Part shown: positions 51,910 to 62,200 of the stretch, one piece after another
Layout of the letters: the number at the start of each line of letters is the position of its first letter
Numbering within the stretch: the first letter of the stretch is position 1
Origin: Chryseobacterium paludis
GTDB taxonomy: Bacteria > Bacteroidota > Bacteroidia > Flavobacteriales > Weeksellaceae
Reading direction: 5' to 3'
NCBI RefSeq assembly: GCF_025403485.1
Contig: NZ_CP099966.1
Coordinates: 2,418,001 to 2,482,000, forward strand
Length of the DNA stretch: 64,000 nt
Position numbers and translations under genes: made by a program
Notes under the pieces: model-generated
Seen by the model: only the letters and a program-made list of their open reading frames with translations
Databases searched by the model: none
What the model was told of the DNA's origin: nothing

Positions 51910-53439
51910 ATGTCTCCAGTTATATTATTGTCCATTATCGTTGTATACTTTGCGCTGCTCCTTTGGGTAGCTTATAAAACGGGTAAGGGAAGTGACAATG
52001 AGAGTTTCTTTATTGGAAACCGTAAAAGTAACTGGATGCTCGTTGCCTTTGGAATGATCGGCACCTCTCTTTCGGGGGTAACTTTTGTGAGTGTTCCAGG
52101 TGCAGTGGGTAAAGACAGTTTTTCTTATTTACAGATTACACTAGGGTACCTTATAGGTTATATTGTCGTTGCTTACGTCCTACTCCCTTTATACTACCGA
52201 TTAAAACTAACTTCAATTTATGGCTATCTTCAGCAGAGAATGGGACAACTTTCATACAAATCAGGAGCGTGGATATTCATTGTCTCAAGATTGGTAGGTG
52301 CTACAGCCAGGTTATATTTGGTTGTCAATATTCTTCAGGTAACTATATTGGATAATTTAGGAGTTCCGTTTATTGTAACCACTTTGATCATTCTTGCGAT
52401 GATTATTCTTTATACTTATGAAGGTGGCGTAAAAACCATTGTATGGACAGATACGTTACAGACTTCATGTATGCTCCTGGGCTTGATTATTTGTACCGTT
52501 TATATGCTTAATCATTTGGATCTAAGTGTTGGACAAAGCTTAACAGCAATGAGTGATAAAGGCTACACTAAAATATTCGAAATGGATTTTAATTCTCCCG
52601 GTTTTTTTATAAAGCAGATTCTTGCTGGAGCATTTATTACCATTACCATGACCGGAATAGATCAGGAAATGATGCAGAAAAGTCTTTCTGTAACCAGATT
52701 AAAGGATTCTCAGAAGAATATGGTTACGCTTGGGTTTATTTTACTGGGTGTGATTTCATTATTCCTTTATATGGGTGGGCTTCTTTATCTTTTTGGAGAA
52801 AGCCAAGGAGGTCATTTTACTGAAATCATAAAAGACGGCATCCCTAAAAAAGAATTCTTATTGGGTGGTAAAGAGATTTTTGGAGATAAAATTTTCCCTG
52901 AAGTGGCATTAAATCATATGCCTGGTTTTATTTCAATTATATTCATTATAGCTTTAATTTCAGCCTTATTTCCAAGTGCGGATGGCGCTATGACGGCTCT
53001 TACGTCTTCATTGTGTATCGATATTTTTGGAATGAAAGAAAAGAAAGACTGGACTGACAAAAAGAAAGAAAAATTCCGCAAAAATGTACATTTGATCGTT
53101 GCATTTTCTTTCCTGATAATGGTTGTTATTTTTAAGATGATCAATGATAATTCCATGATTGGATTGATCTTAAAATTAGCCGGATTCACTTACGGTCCGC
53201 TTTTGGGTCTTTTTGCATTTGGTATTTTTACAAAATATAAGGTTGAGGATAAACTTGTTCCTTACGTCTGTATTGCGGCACCCATAATTTCTTATTTCAT
53301 CGATAAATATCAGGTAAGTATTTTCGGTGACTTTAAAATAGGATTGGAATTACTTATCATTAATGGTTTACTGACGTTCTTTGGCCTTTGGCTAATCAGA
53401 AAAAATAATTCTAAATCACATTTAAAAAAAACAAAATAA
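51910..53439 (+). CDS. Sodium:solute symporter
   Basis: A 509-residue SSS-family transporter with about 13 transmembrane helices. Features: N-terminal FFIGNRKSNWMLVAFGMIGTSLSG, SRLVGATARLYLVVNI, YTYEGGVKTIVWTDTLQT, and SALFPSADGAMTALTSSL near the Na+ site. The substrate (sugar, sialic acid or other) cannot be decided. It is followed one base later by a secreted protein gene that is probably cotranscribed. Confidence 0.92.
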   Translation: MSPVILLSIIVVYFALLLWVAYKTGKGSDNESFFIGNRKSNWMLVAFGMIGTSLSGVTFVSVPGAVGKDSFSYLQITLGYLIGYIVVAYVLLPLYYRLKLTSIYGYLQQRMGQLSYKSGAWIFIVSRLVGATARLYLVVNILQVTILDNLGVPFIVTTLIILAMIILYTYEGGVKTIVWTDTLQTSCMLLGLIICTVYMLNHLDLSVGQSLTAMSDKGYTKIFEMDFNSPGFFIKQILAGAFITITMTGIDQEMMQKSLSVTRLKDSQKNMVTLGFILLGVISLFLYMGGLLYLFGESQGGHFTEIIKDGIPKKEFLLGGKEIFGDKIFPEVALNHMPGFISIIFIIALISALFPSADGAMTALTSSLCIDIFGMKEKKDWTDKKKEKFRKNVHLIVAFSFLIMVVIFKMINDNSMIGLILKLAGFTYGPLLGLFAFGIFTKYKVEDKLVPYVCIAAPIISYFIDKYQVSIFGDFKIGLELLIINGLLTFFGLWLIRKNNSKSHLKKTK

Positions 53440-53440
53440 T

Positions 53441-53962
53441 ATGAAAAAAATTATTCCACTTTTATTGGTTCTTTTTGCTTGTGGCTTTCTTTCTGCACAG
53501 GAAAGTTTTGAGGTTTCAACATTAAGAATCGGACCTTATAAAGTATTTATGAAAAGTGCAGAGATTGAAAAGTATTCCGGAGCAAAATTAAGATTAACGA
53601 ATGGAGAATTTAAAAATTCGGTAAAGTACAGTGGAGAAACCATTATGATCAGCACCTCCCAGGAATATGATAATGAAGGGAAAGAGACCAATGGTTACAG
53701 TATATATGGTGTTTCTACTACCAGTAAGAAATTTAAAACAAAAAGTGGTATTGGTGTTGGAAGTACGAAAGATGATATCATTAATGCTTACAAAAATTAT
53801 CCAAGCTACAGTACATATCCTGGATGGGATGACCAAGGGAAACAGGTTAAAAATGAAAGTTATTTCATACTGAACGACACTGATGCAGGAACAGTATTAT
53901 CTTTCAAGATGGTTAATAATATTGTCACTGAAATTTCAGTATCCCTTAACGAAGGCTGCTAA
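53441..53962 (+). CDS. Secreted hypothetical protein
   Basis: A 173-residue exported protein (MKKIIPLLLVLFACGFLSAQ). The signal contains a Cys, but not in a good lipobox. The mature part has alternating strand-like segments, GVGSTKDDIINAYKNYPSY resembling a short repeat seen in beta-rich secreted proteins, and ends in Gly-Cys. No family recognised. One base separates it from the symporter; a terminator follows. Confidence 0.75.
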   Translation: MKKIIPLLLVLFACGFLSAQESFEVSTLRIGPYKVFMKSAEIEKYSGAKLRLTNGEFKNSVKYSGETIMISTSQEYDNEGKETNGYSIYGVSTTSKKFKTKSGIGVGSTKDDIINAYKNYPSYSTYPGWDDQGKQVKNESYFILNDTDAGTVLSFKMVNNIVTEISVSLNEGC

Positions 53963-53985
53963 AAAGATAAATTCTTTAAATAATT

Positions 53986-54014
53986 CAAAATCCGAGTTTT
54001 CCGCTCGGATTTTG
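53986..54014 (+). terminator. Terminator before the transketolase genes
   Basis: CAAAATCCGAG / CTCGGATTTTG perfect 11-bp stem with a TTTTCCG loop. Confidence 0.85.
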
Positions 54015-54069
54015 TATTTCCATAAGCCATTAAAAAATTGTAAATTCGCGTGCAAATAAATCAGATATA

Positions 54070-54921
54070 ATGAGTAAAAGTATCGAAGAGTTAAAATCTC
54101 TTACTACGCAAATCAGAAGAGACATTTTAAGAATGGTTCATGCTGTTAATTCAGGACATCCAGGCGGAAGTTTAGGTTGTACAGAGTACTTCACAGCACT
54201 TTATGGGAAAGTATTGAACTATCATCTTCCTTTCACTATGGAAGGTAAAAATGAAGATCATTTCTATCTTTCAAATGGTCACATTTCACCGGTTTATTAT
54301 TCTACTTTAGCTAGATTTGGCTTTTTTCCGGTAGAAGAATTAAAAACTTTCAGAAAGCTAAATTCAAGATTACAGGGTCACCCGACTACTCACGAGGGAT
54401 TACCTGGAATCCGTATTTCTTCAGGATCTTTAGGACAAGGACTTTCTGTTGCTTTAGGGGTTGCTTTAGGGAAGAAATTAGATGGTGACCAATCATTAGT
54501 TTACTCTCTTCATGGAGACGGAGAATTACAAGAAGGTCAGGTTTGGGAAGCTTTAATGTTTGCTGCTGCTAAAAAAGTAGATAATATTATCTCTACTATT
54601 GACTATAACGGTCGTCAGATCGATGGTGACACAGATGATGTATTAAGTTTAGGAAATCTACATGCTAAATTGGAAGCATTTGGATGGACTGTTTTAGAAG
54701 AGAAAAACGGTAACGACCTTGAGGCAGTGATCGCTATTCTTGAGAGAGCAAAAGCCGAAACGGGGAAAGAAAAGCCTGTTGCTATTATCCTTCATACAGA
54801 AATGGGTGCTGGAGTTGATTTTATGATGGGAAGTCACGCTTGGCATGGTAAAGCTCCTAATGATGAGCAGTTGGAAACAGCATTCAAACAACTTTATTTG
54901 GAAGCTCCGGCAGATTACTAA
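54070..54921 (+). CDS. Transketolase, N-terminal subunit
   Basis: The 283-residue N-terminal half of split transketolase (pentose phosphate pathway). It binds thiamine pyrophosphate: GHPGGSLGCTEYFTALYG, GSLGQGLSVALGVA, GDGELQEGQVWEA (GDG motif), with the conserved Asn in DYNGRQIDG. The C-terminal half is at 56128, separated by a secreted protein gene. Split transketolases are normal in many bacteria and archaea. Confidence 0.95.
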   Translation: MSKSIEELKSLTTQIRRDILRMVHAVNSGHPGGSLGCTEYFTALYGKVLNYHLPFTMEGKNEDHFYLSNGHISPVYYSTLARFGFFPVEELKTFRKLNSRLQGHPTTHEGLPGIRISSGSLGQGLSVALGVALGKKLDGDQSLVYSLHGDGELQEGQVWEALMFAAAKKVDNIISTIDYNGRQIDGDTDDVLSLGNLHAKLEAFGWTVLEEKNGNDLEAVIAILERAKAETGKEKPVAIILHTEMGAGVDFMMGSHAWHGKAPNDEQLETAFKQLYLEAPADY

Positions 54922-54953
54922 TATCTTAGATGATCACATTTATTAAGTTTTCC

Positions 54954-56117
54954 ATGAAAAAATTCATCTTAATCTGTCTGCTTACAAGCTTTATTTTGGG
55001 AATAGCGCAAGAGAAAAAGATTTCTTTTGCTAAAGAGTTCAATTATCAGATGATTGATAAAAAAGCTCCTATGCTATCTTTAAAAATGTTTGCAAGTAAC
55101 AACAATGAATTTCTTACCAAATTGAACATTAAGGATGTTCCAATGTATTACTATACAGATGCATTAGGAACAACTTCTGTTTCATTAGAAATGAACAGCC
55201 GTCTTAGTGGATCAGGGTTGGGTGCATTGATGTATCTTGGTTATAGCAATTACGGTTATGGAGAGAAGGAAGAGTATACTTTGGAAGCCAAGAAGCTGGG
55301 TACAAAAGAAACTATTTTAGGAACATCTTGTTCACATTATCTGATCAATTACCGATCAAAGGATGGTACAAAAAAGGAAAATGAAGATTTGAAATTATGT
55401 ATTGATGATCAGTCATCTATTAATAACATGAGTGTATTTAGTGGACTTTTGAATCAATATCTTCCAGGTATCAAAATGAAAAATTCAGGTTTAAGCGGAC
55501 TTATTTTAAAAGCGGGTCCTGAAAAAACTTATGACAAAGAGTATTTCGTTTTGGCTTCAATTAAAGATTCTAAAGATCAGGTGTTTTTTGATCATAAAAA
55601 AGCAATGACTGATCAGCAAAGAAAGCAGGACTCTATCATGATTGCCTATAAAAAACAGGAAGAAGAATATGCAAAAAATGATTCTGCATATGCAGTAACA
55701 GATTCTACAGCAGTTATTGCTGATTCAGCAACGGCGGCTATAGATCCATATTCAGATCAGGCCTATTATTACATTCCGGATTATACTTCAGACTACAAAA
55801 AGAATCAGGATGAAGATGGAAGCTTGGCTATTACCAATATTCCAAGTGAAACTCTTTGGAAAGGACTTCCTTCACATTGCAAAAATTTCGAAAAAGATCT
55901 TCCTAGCTTTGATTTTAAAGAGCTTAAAGGACATGTAAGAAATTATGTAGGTCAAGTCTGTGATATGTACCTTACACAATCTTCCGGACATAATGTAGGA
56001 ATTAAACTGACTTTAGATGAAATAAGACGTGAAGTTCTTTATCTCAATACTATTCAGGAAACACTTAATCAATCTGATAAGAAGAAATTAAATAATTATT
56101 TAAAAAATCTAGATTAA
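54954..56117 (+). CDS. Secreted hypothetical protein between transketolase halves
   Basis: A 387-residue exported protein (MKKFILICLLTSFILGIAQ). The N-terminal 200 residues resemble DUF4412-type LolA-like proteins (ETILGTSCSHYLINYRSKDG). A Gln/Glu/Ala/Asp-rich linker (residues ~205-265) is followed by a C-terminal helical region. ATG 54954 is used; a codon at 54930 would place an odd segment ahead of the signal peptide. It begins 32 bp after the N-subunit gene and ends 10 bp before the C-subunit gene, so it is probably translated from the same message. Confidence 0.8.
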   Translation: MKKFILICLLTSFILGIAQEKKISFAKEFNYQMIDKKAPMLSLKMFASNNNEFLTKLNIKDVPMYYYTDALGTTSVSLEMNSRLSGSGLGALMYLGYSNYGYGEKEEYTLEAKKLGTKETILGTSCSHYLINYRSKDGTKKENEDLKLCIDDQSSINNMSVFSGLLNQYLPGIKMKNSGLSGLILKAGPEKTYDKEYFVLASIKDSKDQVFFDHKKAMTDQQRKQDSIMIAYKKQEEEYAKNDSAYAVTDSTAVIADSATAAIDPYSDQAYYYIPDYTSDYKKNQDEDGSLAITNIPSETLWKGLPSHCKNFEKDLPSFDFKELKGHVRNYVGQVCDMYLTQSSGHNVGIKLTLDEIRREVLYLNTIQETLNQSDKKKLNNYLKNLD

Positions 56118-56127
56118 AAAAATAAAA

Positions 56128-57075
56128 ATGAAATATACATATACAGAAAAAAAGGATACACGTTCAGGATTCGGAGCCGGATTAGCTGAACTTGCTGATA
56201 AAAATCCAAATGTAGTAGCACTTTGTGCAGACCTTATTGGTTCTTTGAAAATGGAAAAATTCATTGAAAAAGCACCAGAAAGATTTTTCCAGATAGGAAT
56301 TGCTGAAGCTAACATGATTGGTATAGCTGCAGGTCTTAGTATTACGGGGAAAATTCCTTTCACGGGAACTTTCGCCAATTTCTCTACTTCAAGAGTATAT
56401 GATCAAATTCGTCAGTCTGTCGCTTATTCAGGGAAAAATGTAAAGATCTGTGCTTCTCACGCTGGTCTTACATTAGGAGAAGATGGAGCTACACACCAGG
56501 TATTAGAAGACATCGGTATGATGAAAATGCTTCCTGGAATGACGGTAATCAACCCATGTGACTACAACCAGACAAAAGCAGCTACTATTGCTATCGCCGA
56601 TTTTGAAGGCCCGGTATATTTAAGATTCGGAAGACCTACAGTTCCTGTATTCATTCCTGAAGATATGCCTTTCGAAATTGGAAAAGGAATTCTTTTACAA
56701 GAAGGTACGGATGTAACGATTGTCGCAACAGGACATTTGGTTTGGGAGTCTCTTGTGGCCGCAGATGAGCTTGAAAAAGAAGGGATCTCTTGTGAAGTGA
56801 TCAATATCCATACTATTAAACCGTTAGACGAGGAAATCATCTTAAAATCAGTTGAAAAAACCGGAAAAATTGTTACTGCTGAAGAGCACAACTATTTAGG
56901 AGGTTTAGGAGAGTCTATTGCTGGAATGTTGGCAAGAAAAAGACCTACAAGACAGGAATTCGTTGCAGTACATGATACTTTCGGAGAATCCGCTACTCCT
57001 GCTGAACTAATGAAAAAATATAAAATTGATTCTGCTGCCGTAAAAGAAGCAGTAAAAAGAATTTTAGAGAAATAA
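56128..57075 (+). CDS. Transketolase, C-terminal subunit
   Basis: The 315-residue partner of the gene at 54070. It contains the pyrimidine-binding domain (GIAEANMIGIAAGLSITGKIP, SHAGLTLGEDGATHQ) and the C-terminal domain (TIVATGHLVWESLVAAD, EEHNYLGGLGESIA). It follows the secreted protein gene by 10 bp and is ended by a strong bidirectional hairpin. Confidence 0.95.
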   Translation: MKYTYTEKKDTRSGFGAGLAELADKNPNVVALCADLIGSLKMEKFIEKAPERFFQIGIAEANMIGIAAGLSITGKIPFTGTFANFSTSRVYDQIRQSVAYSGKNVKICASHAGLTLGEDGATHQVLEDIGMMKMLPGMTVINPCDYNQTKAATIAIADFEGPVYLRFGRPTVPVFIPEDMPFEIGKGILLQEGTDVTIVATGHLVWESLVAADELEKEGISCEVINIHTIKPLDEEIILKSVEKTGKIVTAEEHNYLGGLGESIAGMLARKRPTRQEFVAVHDTFGESATPAELMKKYKIDSAAVKEAVKRILEK

Positions 57076-57096
57076 TTTATCTTTAAAATATTCATT

Positions 57097-57121
57097 AAAA
57101 GCATCCCAATGGGATGCTTTT
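57097..57121. terminator. Bidirectional terminator between transketolase and DUF1348 genes
   Basis: AAAAGCATCCC-AAT-GGGATGCTTTT perfect 11-bp stem between converging genes. Confidence 0.9.
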
Positions 57122-57128
57122 AATCTTT

Positions 57129-57545
57129 TTAGTTTTTGAATTTCCGATCTTCTTCTTTTATAGCAAGATCATTAATGCTTGCGTATCTTTTTTGCATAAG
57201 CCCATTCTCGTCAAACTCCCAATTTTCATTTCCGTAGGCTCTGTACCAATCCCCATTTTTTGTCTGATATTCATATTCAAATCGAACAGCGATGCGATTA
57301 TCCGTATGTGCCCAATATTCTTTTTTAAGTTTATAATTAAGTTCTCTTTCCCATTTTTGACGAAGAAATTCAACAATTTCTCCTCTTCCGTTTATAAATC
57401 GATCTCTGTTTCTCCATTCACTATCTTCTGTATAAGCTTTGGAGACTCTTTCAGGATCCTGACTGTTCCAGGCATCTTCTGCCAATTGAATTTTTTCCTT
57501 TGCCGTTTCTAGAGTGAAAGGTGGAAGTGGGTGTTTCTGTTCCAT
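57129..57545 (-). CDS. DUF1348 / NTF2-like family protein
   Basis: A 138-residue protein of the DUF1348 group in the NTF2/SnoaL superfamily. Residues: [56 protein letters not shown], and [21 protein letters not shown]. Its start is 2 bp after the TetR regulator's end, so they form an operon. Such proteins are small enzymes or binding proteins of unknown reaction; coupling to TetR suggests response to a small toxic molecule. Confidence 0.9.
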   Translation of the reverse strand: MEQKHPLPPFTLETAKEKIQLAEDAWNSQDPERVSKAYTEDSEWRNRDRFINGRGEIVEFLRQKWERELNYKLKKEYWAHTDNRIAVRFEYEYQTKNGDWYRAYGNENWEFDENGLMQKRYASINDLAIKEEDRKFKN

Positions 57546-57547
57546 TA

Positions 57548-58072
57548 TTATTGTATTAAATTGGTCACTATTCTTTTAGATTTCTCTACTAATTCATTCG
57601 ACTTAAATAGCTGGCTCTCTATTATACTGCTTTCAAAAAGAAGATAAATATGATCACATATATCATCCGATAACATTTTTTTAAAATAATTCCGAAGCTC
57701 CAGTTTATGGTCCTGAATGGCATTTAATATTTTAGTATTATCTATAGGGATTTCTGATAAGATGTTCAAAAAACTACATCCTCTAAAGTTCTCCTTATTG
57801 TTCATATAGATCAGAAAATCAAAAGAAGCAATTATCCTATCTTTATAGTTTTTTCCTGTTGCAATGAAACTCTCCAGCTCATTAAACCAATAATGATGTC
57901 TTGTATTGAGAAATTCAACACATAAATCCTCTTTGGATTTAAAATGCTGATAAAAGCTTGCTTTAGCTACACTCGCTTCCGAAATGATTTGATTGATCCC
58001 TGTTGAATTATATCCCTGTGTAGAAAACAATTTCAGTGTAGTTTCTACAATTCTTTCTTTAGGAGATGTCAT
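57548..58072 (-). CDS. TetR family transcriptional regulator
   Basis: A 174-residue repressor. The N-terminal HTH is typical: [45 protein letters not shown]. The C-terminal ligand domain is not identified. ATG 58072 is preferred over an upstream TTG at 58093, which lies in the -7 box. A 16-bp palindrome sits 44 bp upstream of the start and is likely its own operator. Followed by the DUF1348 gene. Confidence 0.92.
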   Translation of the reverse strand: MTSPKERIVETTLKLFSTQGYNSTGINQIISEASVAKASFYQHFKSKEDLCVEFLNTRHHYWFNELESFIATGKNYKDRIIASFDFLIYMNNKENFRGCSFLNILSEIPIDNTKILNAIQDHKLELRNYFKKMLSDDICDHIYLLFESSIIESQLFKSNELVEKSKRIVTNLIQ

Positions 58073-58090
58073 AGTAATATGTTTGTACAA

Positions 58091-58098
58091 CAAATATA
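58091..58098 (-). promoter_or_regulatory. -7 box of the TetR-DUF1348 operon
   Basis: Minus-strand TATATTTG, 18 bp before ATG 58072. A TTG lies 23 bp upstream, inside the operator palindrome. Confidence 0.55.
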
Positions 58099-58115
58099 CA
58101 ATAAAACATCATACG

Positions 58116-58131
58116 GACAGACAAGTCTGTC
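58116..58131. promoter_or_regulatory. TetR operator palindrome
   Basis: GACAGAC-AA-GTCTGTC is a 16-bp palindrome with perfect 7-bp arms around a 2-bp centre, a classic TetR-family operator form. It lies over the likely -33 region of the TetR-DUF1348 promoter. The next gene on the other side is also leftward, so no divergent target is present. Confidence 0.7.
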
Positions 58132-58204
58132 TGATTTATTTTAGATAAAACAATTCAAGGATATACTTATTGGATCAGCAAGATTGCCGACCCACTTTAT
58201 AATA

Positions 58205-58229
58205 CAAAAAAGCCTTCAAAAATGAAGGC
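58205..58229 (-). terminator. Terminator after the small membrane protein gene
   Basis: GCCTTCA-AAAA-TGAAGGC hairpin followed by T on the minus strand. Confidence 0.85.
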
Positions 58230-58237
58230 CATATATA

Positions 58238-58615
58238 CTATTTAAAGAATTTCCATTTGGGAATTATAGCCAGCATACCAAATCCTGTAAAAAGGAAAAG
58301 GTTGGTAACATCTGTATATAAAAATGTAGACAGATAATAGTTGTGCATAAAGAAGTGCAAAACCAATAATACGGGAAAAGTAAAGATCCCAATTTTTTTA
58401 TAGAAGAACATCAGAACAAGGCTGACCATCATCAATAGATCTAAAGAAAAAATGATATAGAAGTACCATCTTGGAATATTAAGATATTCGTGTTGTAAAT
58501 ACTCATCCACATCTATCCCCAACCCCATGATCGTAAATAGCATTAAAGATGCAAATGCTAAAATAAAACCCCATCCTTTCTTTGGATCTTCATCAAAGTA
58601 ACTGTATTCTTCCAT
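58238..58615 (-). CDS. Small four-helix membrane protein, unknown function
   Basis: A 125-residue protein with about four hydrophobic helices (near residues 16-36, 48-70, 73-90 and 100-118) and an acidic N-terminus (MEEYSYFDEDPKKGW). It resembles DUF2569-like small membrane proteins only in general shape. It stands alone between its terminator and the Lrp terminator. Function unknown. Confidence 0.75.
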   Translation of the reverse strand: MEEYSYFDEDPKKGWGFILAFASLMLFTIMGLGIDVDEYLQHEYLNIPRWYFYIIFSLDLLMMVSLVLMFFYKKIGIFTFPVLLVLHFFMHNYYLSTFLYTDVTNLFLFTGFGMLAIIPKWKFFK

Positions 58616-58628
58616 AGGTACAAAAATA

Positions 58629-58658
58629 AAGAACTTATGAGTAATTTCATAAGTTCTT
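58629..58658 (-). terminator. Terminator of the Lrp-type gene
   Basis: AAGAACTTATGA / TCATAAGTTCTT perfect 12-bp stem with GTAATT loop, then T-rich DNA on the minus strand. Confidence 0.85.
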
Positions 58659-58683
58659 CTATAATTATTCGTTTACAATTTGA

Positions 58684-59154
58684 TTAAATAGAAATAGCGT
58701 TGATTAATCTATTCTTATCACTTAAGTATTCTTCCATAGAAATCATACTCTCAGTTCTCATTACGTCCTGAATATCATCTATTTGATAGATAATTCTCTT
58801 CGCATCTTCAGTATTCTTAGCTCTTACTTTACAGAAAATATTATATTTTCCAGAAATCACGCTCGCTTCGATTACATTAGGAATAGTTGTTAATTCCTTT
58901 AAAACCTCTTGCGTACGGTTTGATTTAGTTAAAAGAACTCCGATGAAGGCTGTAAAATGATAGTCCAACTTACCATAATCGATATTAAGGGATGACCCCA
59001 AAATAATACCTGCATCTTCCATTTTTTTCACTCTTACGTGAATTGTACCCGCAGACACATCCATCTGTTTAGCAATTTCAGTAAAAGGCATTCTTGTGTT
59101 TTCTACTAAGAAATCAAGAATCTTTTTGTCTATTTCGTCCAGTTGATAGTTCAT
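58684..59154 (-). CDS. Lrp/AsnC family transcriptional regulator
   Basis: A 156-residue regulator. N-terminal winged HTH: LDEIDKKILDFLVENTRMPF, AKQMDVSAGTIHVRVKKMEDAGII. C-terminal RAM ligand domain: HFTAFIGVLLTK, NVIEASVISGKYNIFCKVRAK, and MISMEEYLSD. The effector is probably an amino acid or related metabolite; the target is unknown. Confidence 0.93.
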   Translation of the reverse strand: MNYQLDEIDKKILDFLVENTRMPFTEIAKQMDVSAGTIHVRVKKMEDAGIILGSSLNIDYGKLDYHFTAFIGVLLTKSNRTQEVLKELTTIPNVIEASVISGKYNIFCKVRAKNTEDAKRIIYQIDDIQDVMRTESMISMEEYLSDKNRLINAISI

Positions 59155-59288
59155 ATTAGTTAAATTACAATTTTCTTAAAAAATCTATGTATTTTTTGCA
59201 AATCTATAAAAAATAATTTAACTAAAAAAATTATAACAATAATTAACAATAATTAACACAGATGATAAAAATCATTAAAATATTCAAA

Positions 59289-62200
59289 TTATTTACCCTC
59301 TGCTTTTAGGGAATCTGTTTTTATTTCCTTTTTCACATCTGGTTGTTTTTTATCTTTTCTTTTCCTTTTAAATAAAGAATTGAAGCTTTTACTCCAAACA
59401 ACACCGCCTCCATAGGCTTGATTTGCAGATCCGTTAGTGCCGGTTCCACCTGGTCCCATTCCGATATTCGTAGGTTTAGAGTACCCTCTTAAAACTAAAC
59501 TTCCGTCATTTTTCTTAGAAATATCATATTCAATAGATCCCTCGCCGGAGAGATAATTAGCTTCAGTACTCTCAGTTTTCGTTAATGGAATTCCCAAACC
59601 GGTCTTCACTTTTATCCTTGGGGAAAGTGCAAAACTTACCCCCGCATTCGCCCGATCTCCAGTGTTTGAATTCTGATCGCCTTTTACGTAATTTAAGTCG
59701 ATCTGGAATTCATTACTCATTGTATTAAGAACTGAGCCCAATTGCTTTAAAAGCATATTATATCCTGAAGATTCAGCTACTCCGGCAACATCGACACCCA
59801 CTCCACCGGTATTTGAAATATTAAAACTATTTAACAACAGTATAGAACCAAACTGAAGAACCTTTTCACCCTCTTGACTCATTTTAGCAGCCAGCGTTTC
59901 TTTTACCTGACTTGATACATCCAGAGCAGATACATCCAGATCTATTTTAGGATCAACAAGAGATTGCGTAATATTAGCCTGTAGCAATATACTTATAGGC
60001 TGAAGATTACCCATATTTAAATATTGTCCTGCATTGGAAACCATTCTCACATAGTTGGCTGTAATATTCAATGCCGGCTTCATAGCATCACCATCCCAAC
60101 GGATACTGCTGCCCTTTTCTATCTGGAATGTTTTATTAAGAATTGCTTTTGAAACAAAGGTCCCATTATCCACTCTATAGGTTCCAGCCATAGCAATACC
60201 CCCTTGTCTGTTCATTTGGAATTTCAGGTTCTTAGCCTCTCCTTTTACCGTAATATTCCCCACATCATCTCCAACCAGAACATTTACTGTCGTTCCCTTA
60301 TCAACATCAAGAGAGAAGTCAATATGCATATTAGCTCCCGTTTTTTTCTTATCTTCAAGTGTTACCAAGCCATCTTTTCCTTCTTTTAAGAACCTCAGCA
60401 TTTTAAATTCTTCAACATTGGAAGTTGAACTTGAATTAAACGTAAATGTACTTCCACTAAGTGCTTTCATATTAGGTGTCGTAATACTAAGACCCGACAC
60501 AGGACCATCAATATACAGATCTCCCTGGCCATATACTCTACCCCAAAATAGATCAAGATCTTTTTGGGTACTATTAAGCACCAATAAATTATCTGCCCTC
60601 ATTACAAGGTTGACCCCCATTGAAGAGAGTGTCTCAAACTGTATAGCTCCTGAAATATTTCCTTTAGAATTGGATCTTCCATCATGAACTTCAATATTAT
60701 TAAGAATCGCCAGACCTTTTGATAATGGTATAACGGTATCATCAAATGAATAATCAACTCCTGTAAATAAGAGTTTTAATCCAAATTCTTTTAAAGCAAT
60801 ATCACCACTGTAGTCAAGATTTTTCAAAGTCCCGTTTATTTTAAGATCTCCTGTAGCTTTTCCTCTAAGGTTGCCAAAAATTGACCGTACAAACTGCTGC
60901 GCAAAGGAAACATTGAACTCACGCATCTCTGCCACAAGATCGATTGTAGGTGAAGAAGTATTATTATTAACAGTTCCTGTCAGATGTAGATTGTTATTTC
61001 CGATAACCCCGGCAGAAGTTACTTTTACATCTATATCATACACATTCAGCGAAAAACTGTTTGTAGCAGAAATGGTAAGGTCTCCCATATCACTTCCGTT
61101 CATCTTGATATCATCAACCGTTAAATCAACCAATGGTTGAAGGGTGCTTTTATCCATTCTTATTTTCACACTCCCATTTGCCAGTCCCTTTAGATTCATA
61201 GAGTTTCCACCAGACTGCATTTCCAGAAGTTTTTCAATAGAAAAGTCATTGATATCAGCGTCTACGTAAAAATCTTTAGCTGATTTAAACGTGGATTCTT
61301 TAATGAACAATACGCTTTTATCAGAATAGATTTTCAGGTTTCTGATCTCAAAATCGCTCGTTTTTTTCCTGTACGTTATCGAGTGATCAAGTTCCGGACT
61401 TGTATCTATAGCCCAGGTTACCTCGTTGAACTTTACTTCAGTGGGATCAAATTTGAATACAAAATCACCAAACTCGTTGGTGGACTGATTTACATTGATG
61501 GCATATTCTTTAAGCTTGTCCTCCAGTTCATCTTCAGGACTTCCATGTTTAAATTTAGTGGCAAGATGAAGAGTTGTGTTATTTTCATTCTTTCCACTGA
61601 GCGTAATATCTTTGAGTATATTTTTGTTATACTGAACCTTATTTATTTTTGCATACAGTTGCTCATCAAGATTGGCTGTATTTATTCTGACCATTACACT
61701 ATCAACCAAAGCACTGTCTCTGGTGATATTATCTCTCGCATTTATCTTATATGCAGGATTTGCTTCTGCCAATGCCTTATCTGCTTCTGTAATCTCAACT
61801 TCTTTGGTCATCATATACTTTAATGAAGCTGCATCTACATTAAGAATGAGATTATTTGAATTACCATCATACTGTCCCTCAACTAATGCTCCCTGGGGAA
61901 GTTTCAAATCAGGTAAAAAATAACTCACTAATCCTTGCTGAACATCAAAATTCATTGCAAAATTCTGCCCTCTATATAGCTTTCTTGGTGGTGGTCCAAC
62001 TAAGATCTTCCCTAATCCATTCTCAACCATCCCCGCAAGATCCGCCAAATTATACTTGCCGGAAATTTTTCCATTTACTGCTCCTGGAGCATCAACGGAA
62101 ATAACCCTACCTCCAGCTTCAATAAATGTTTTTAATTTAGCATTTGGAACTATATACTTCTGTGTCGCGGTCGCAAAATTGATATTATTGGCCTCTACAT

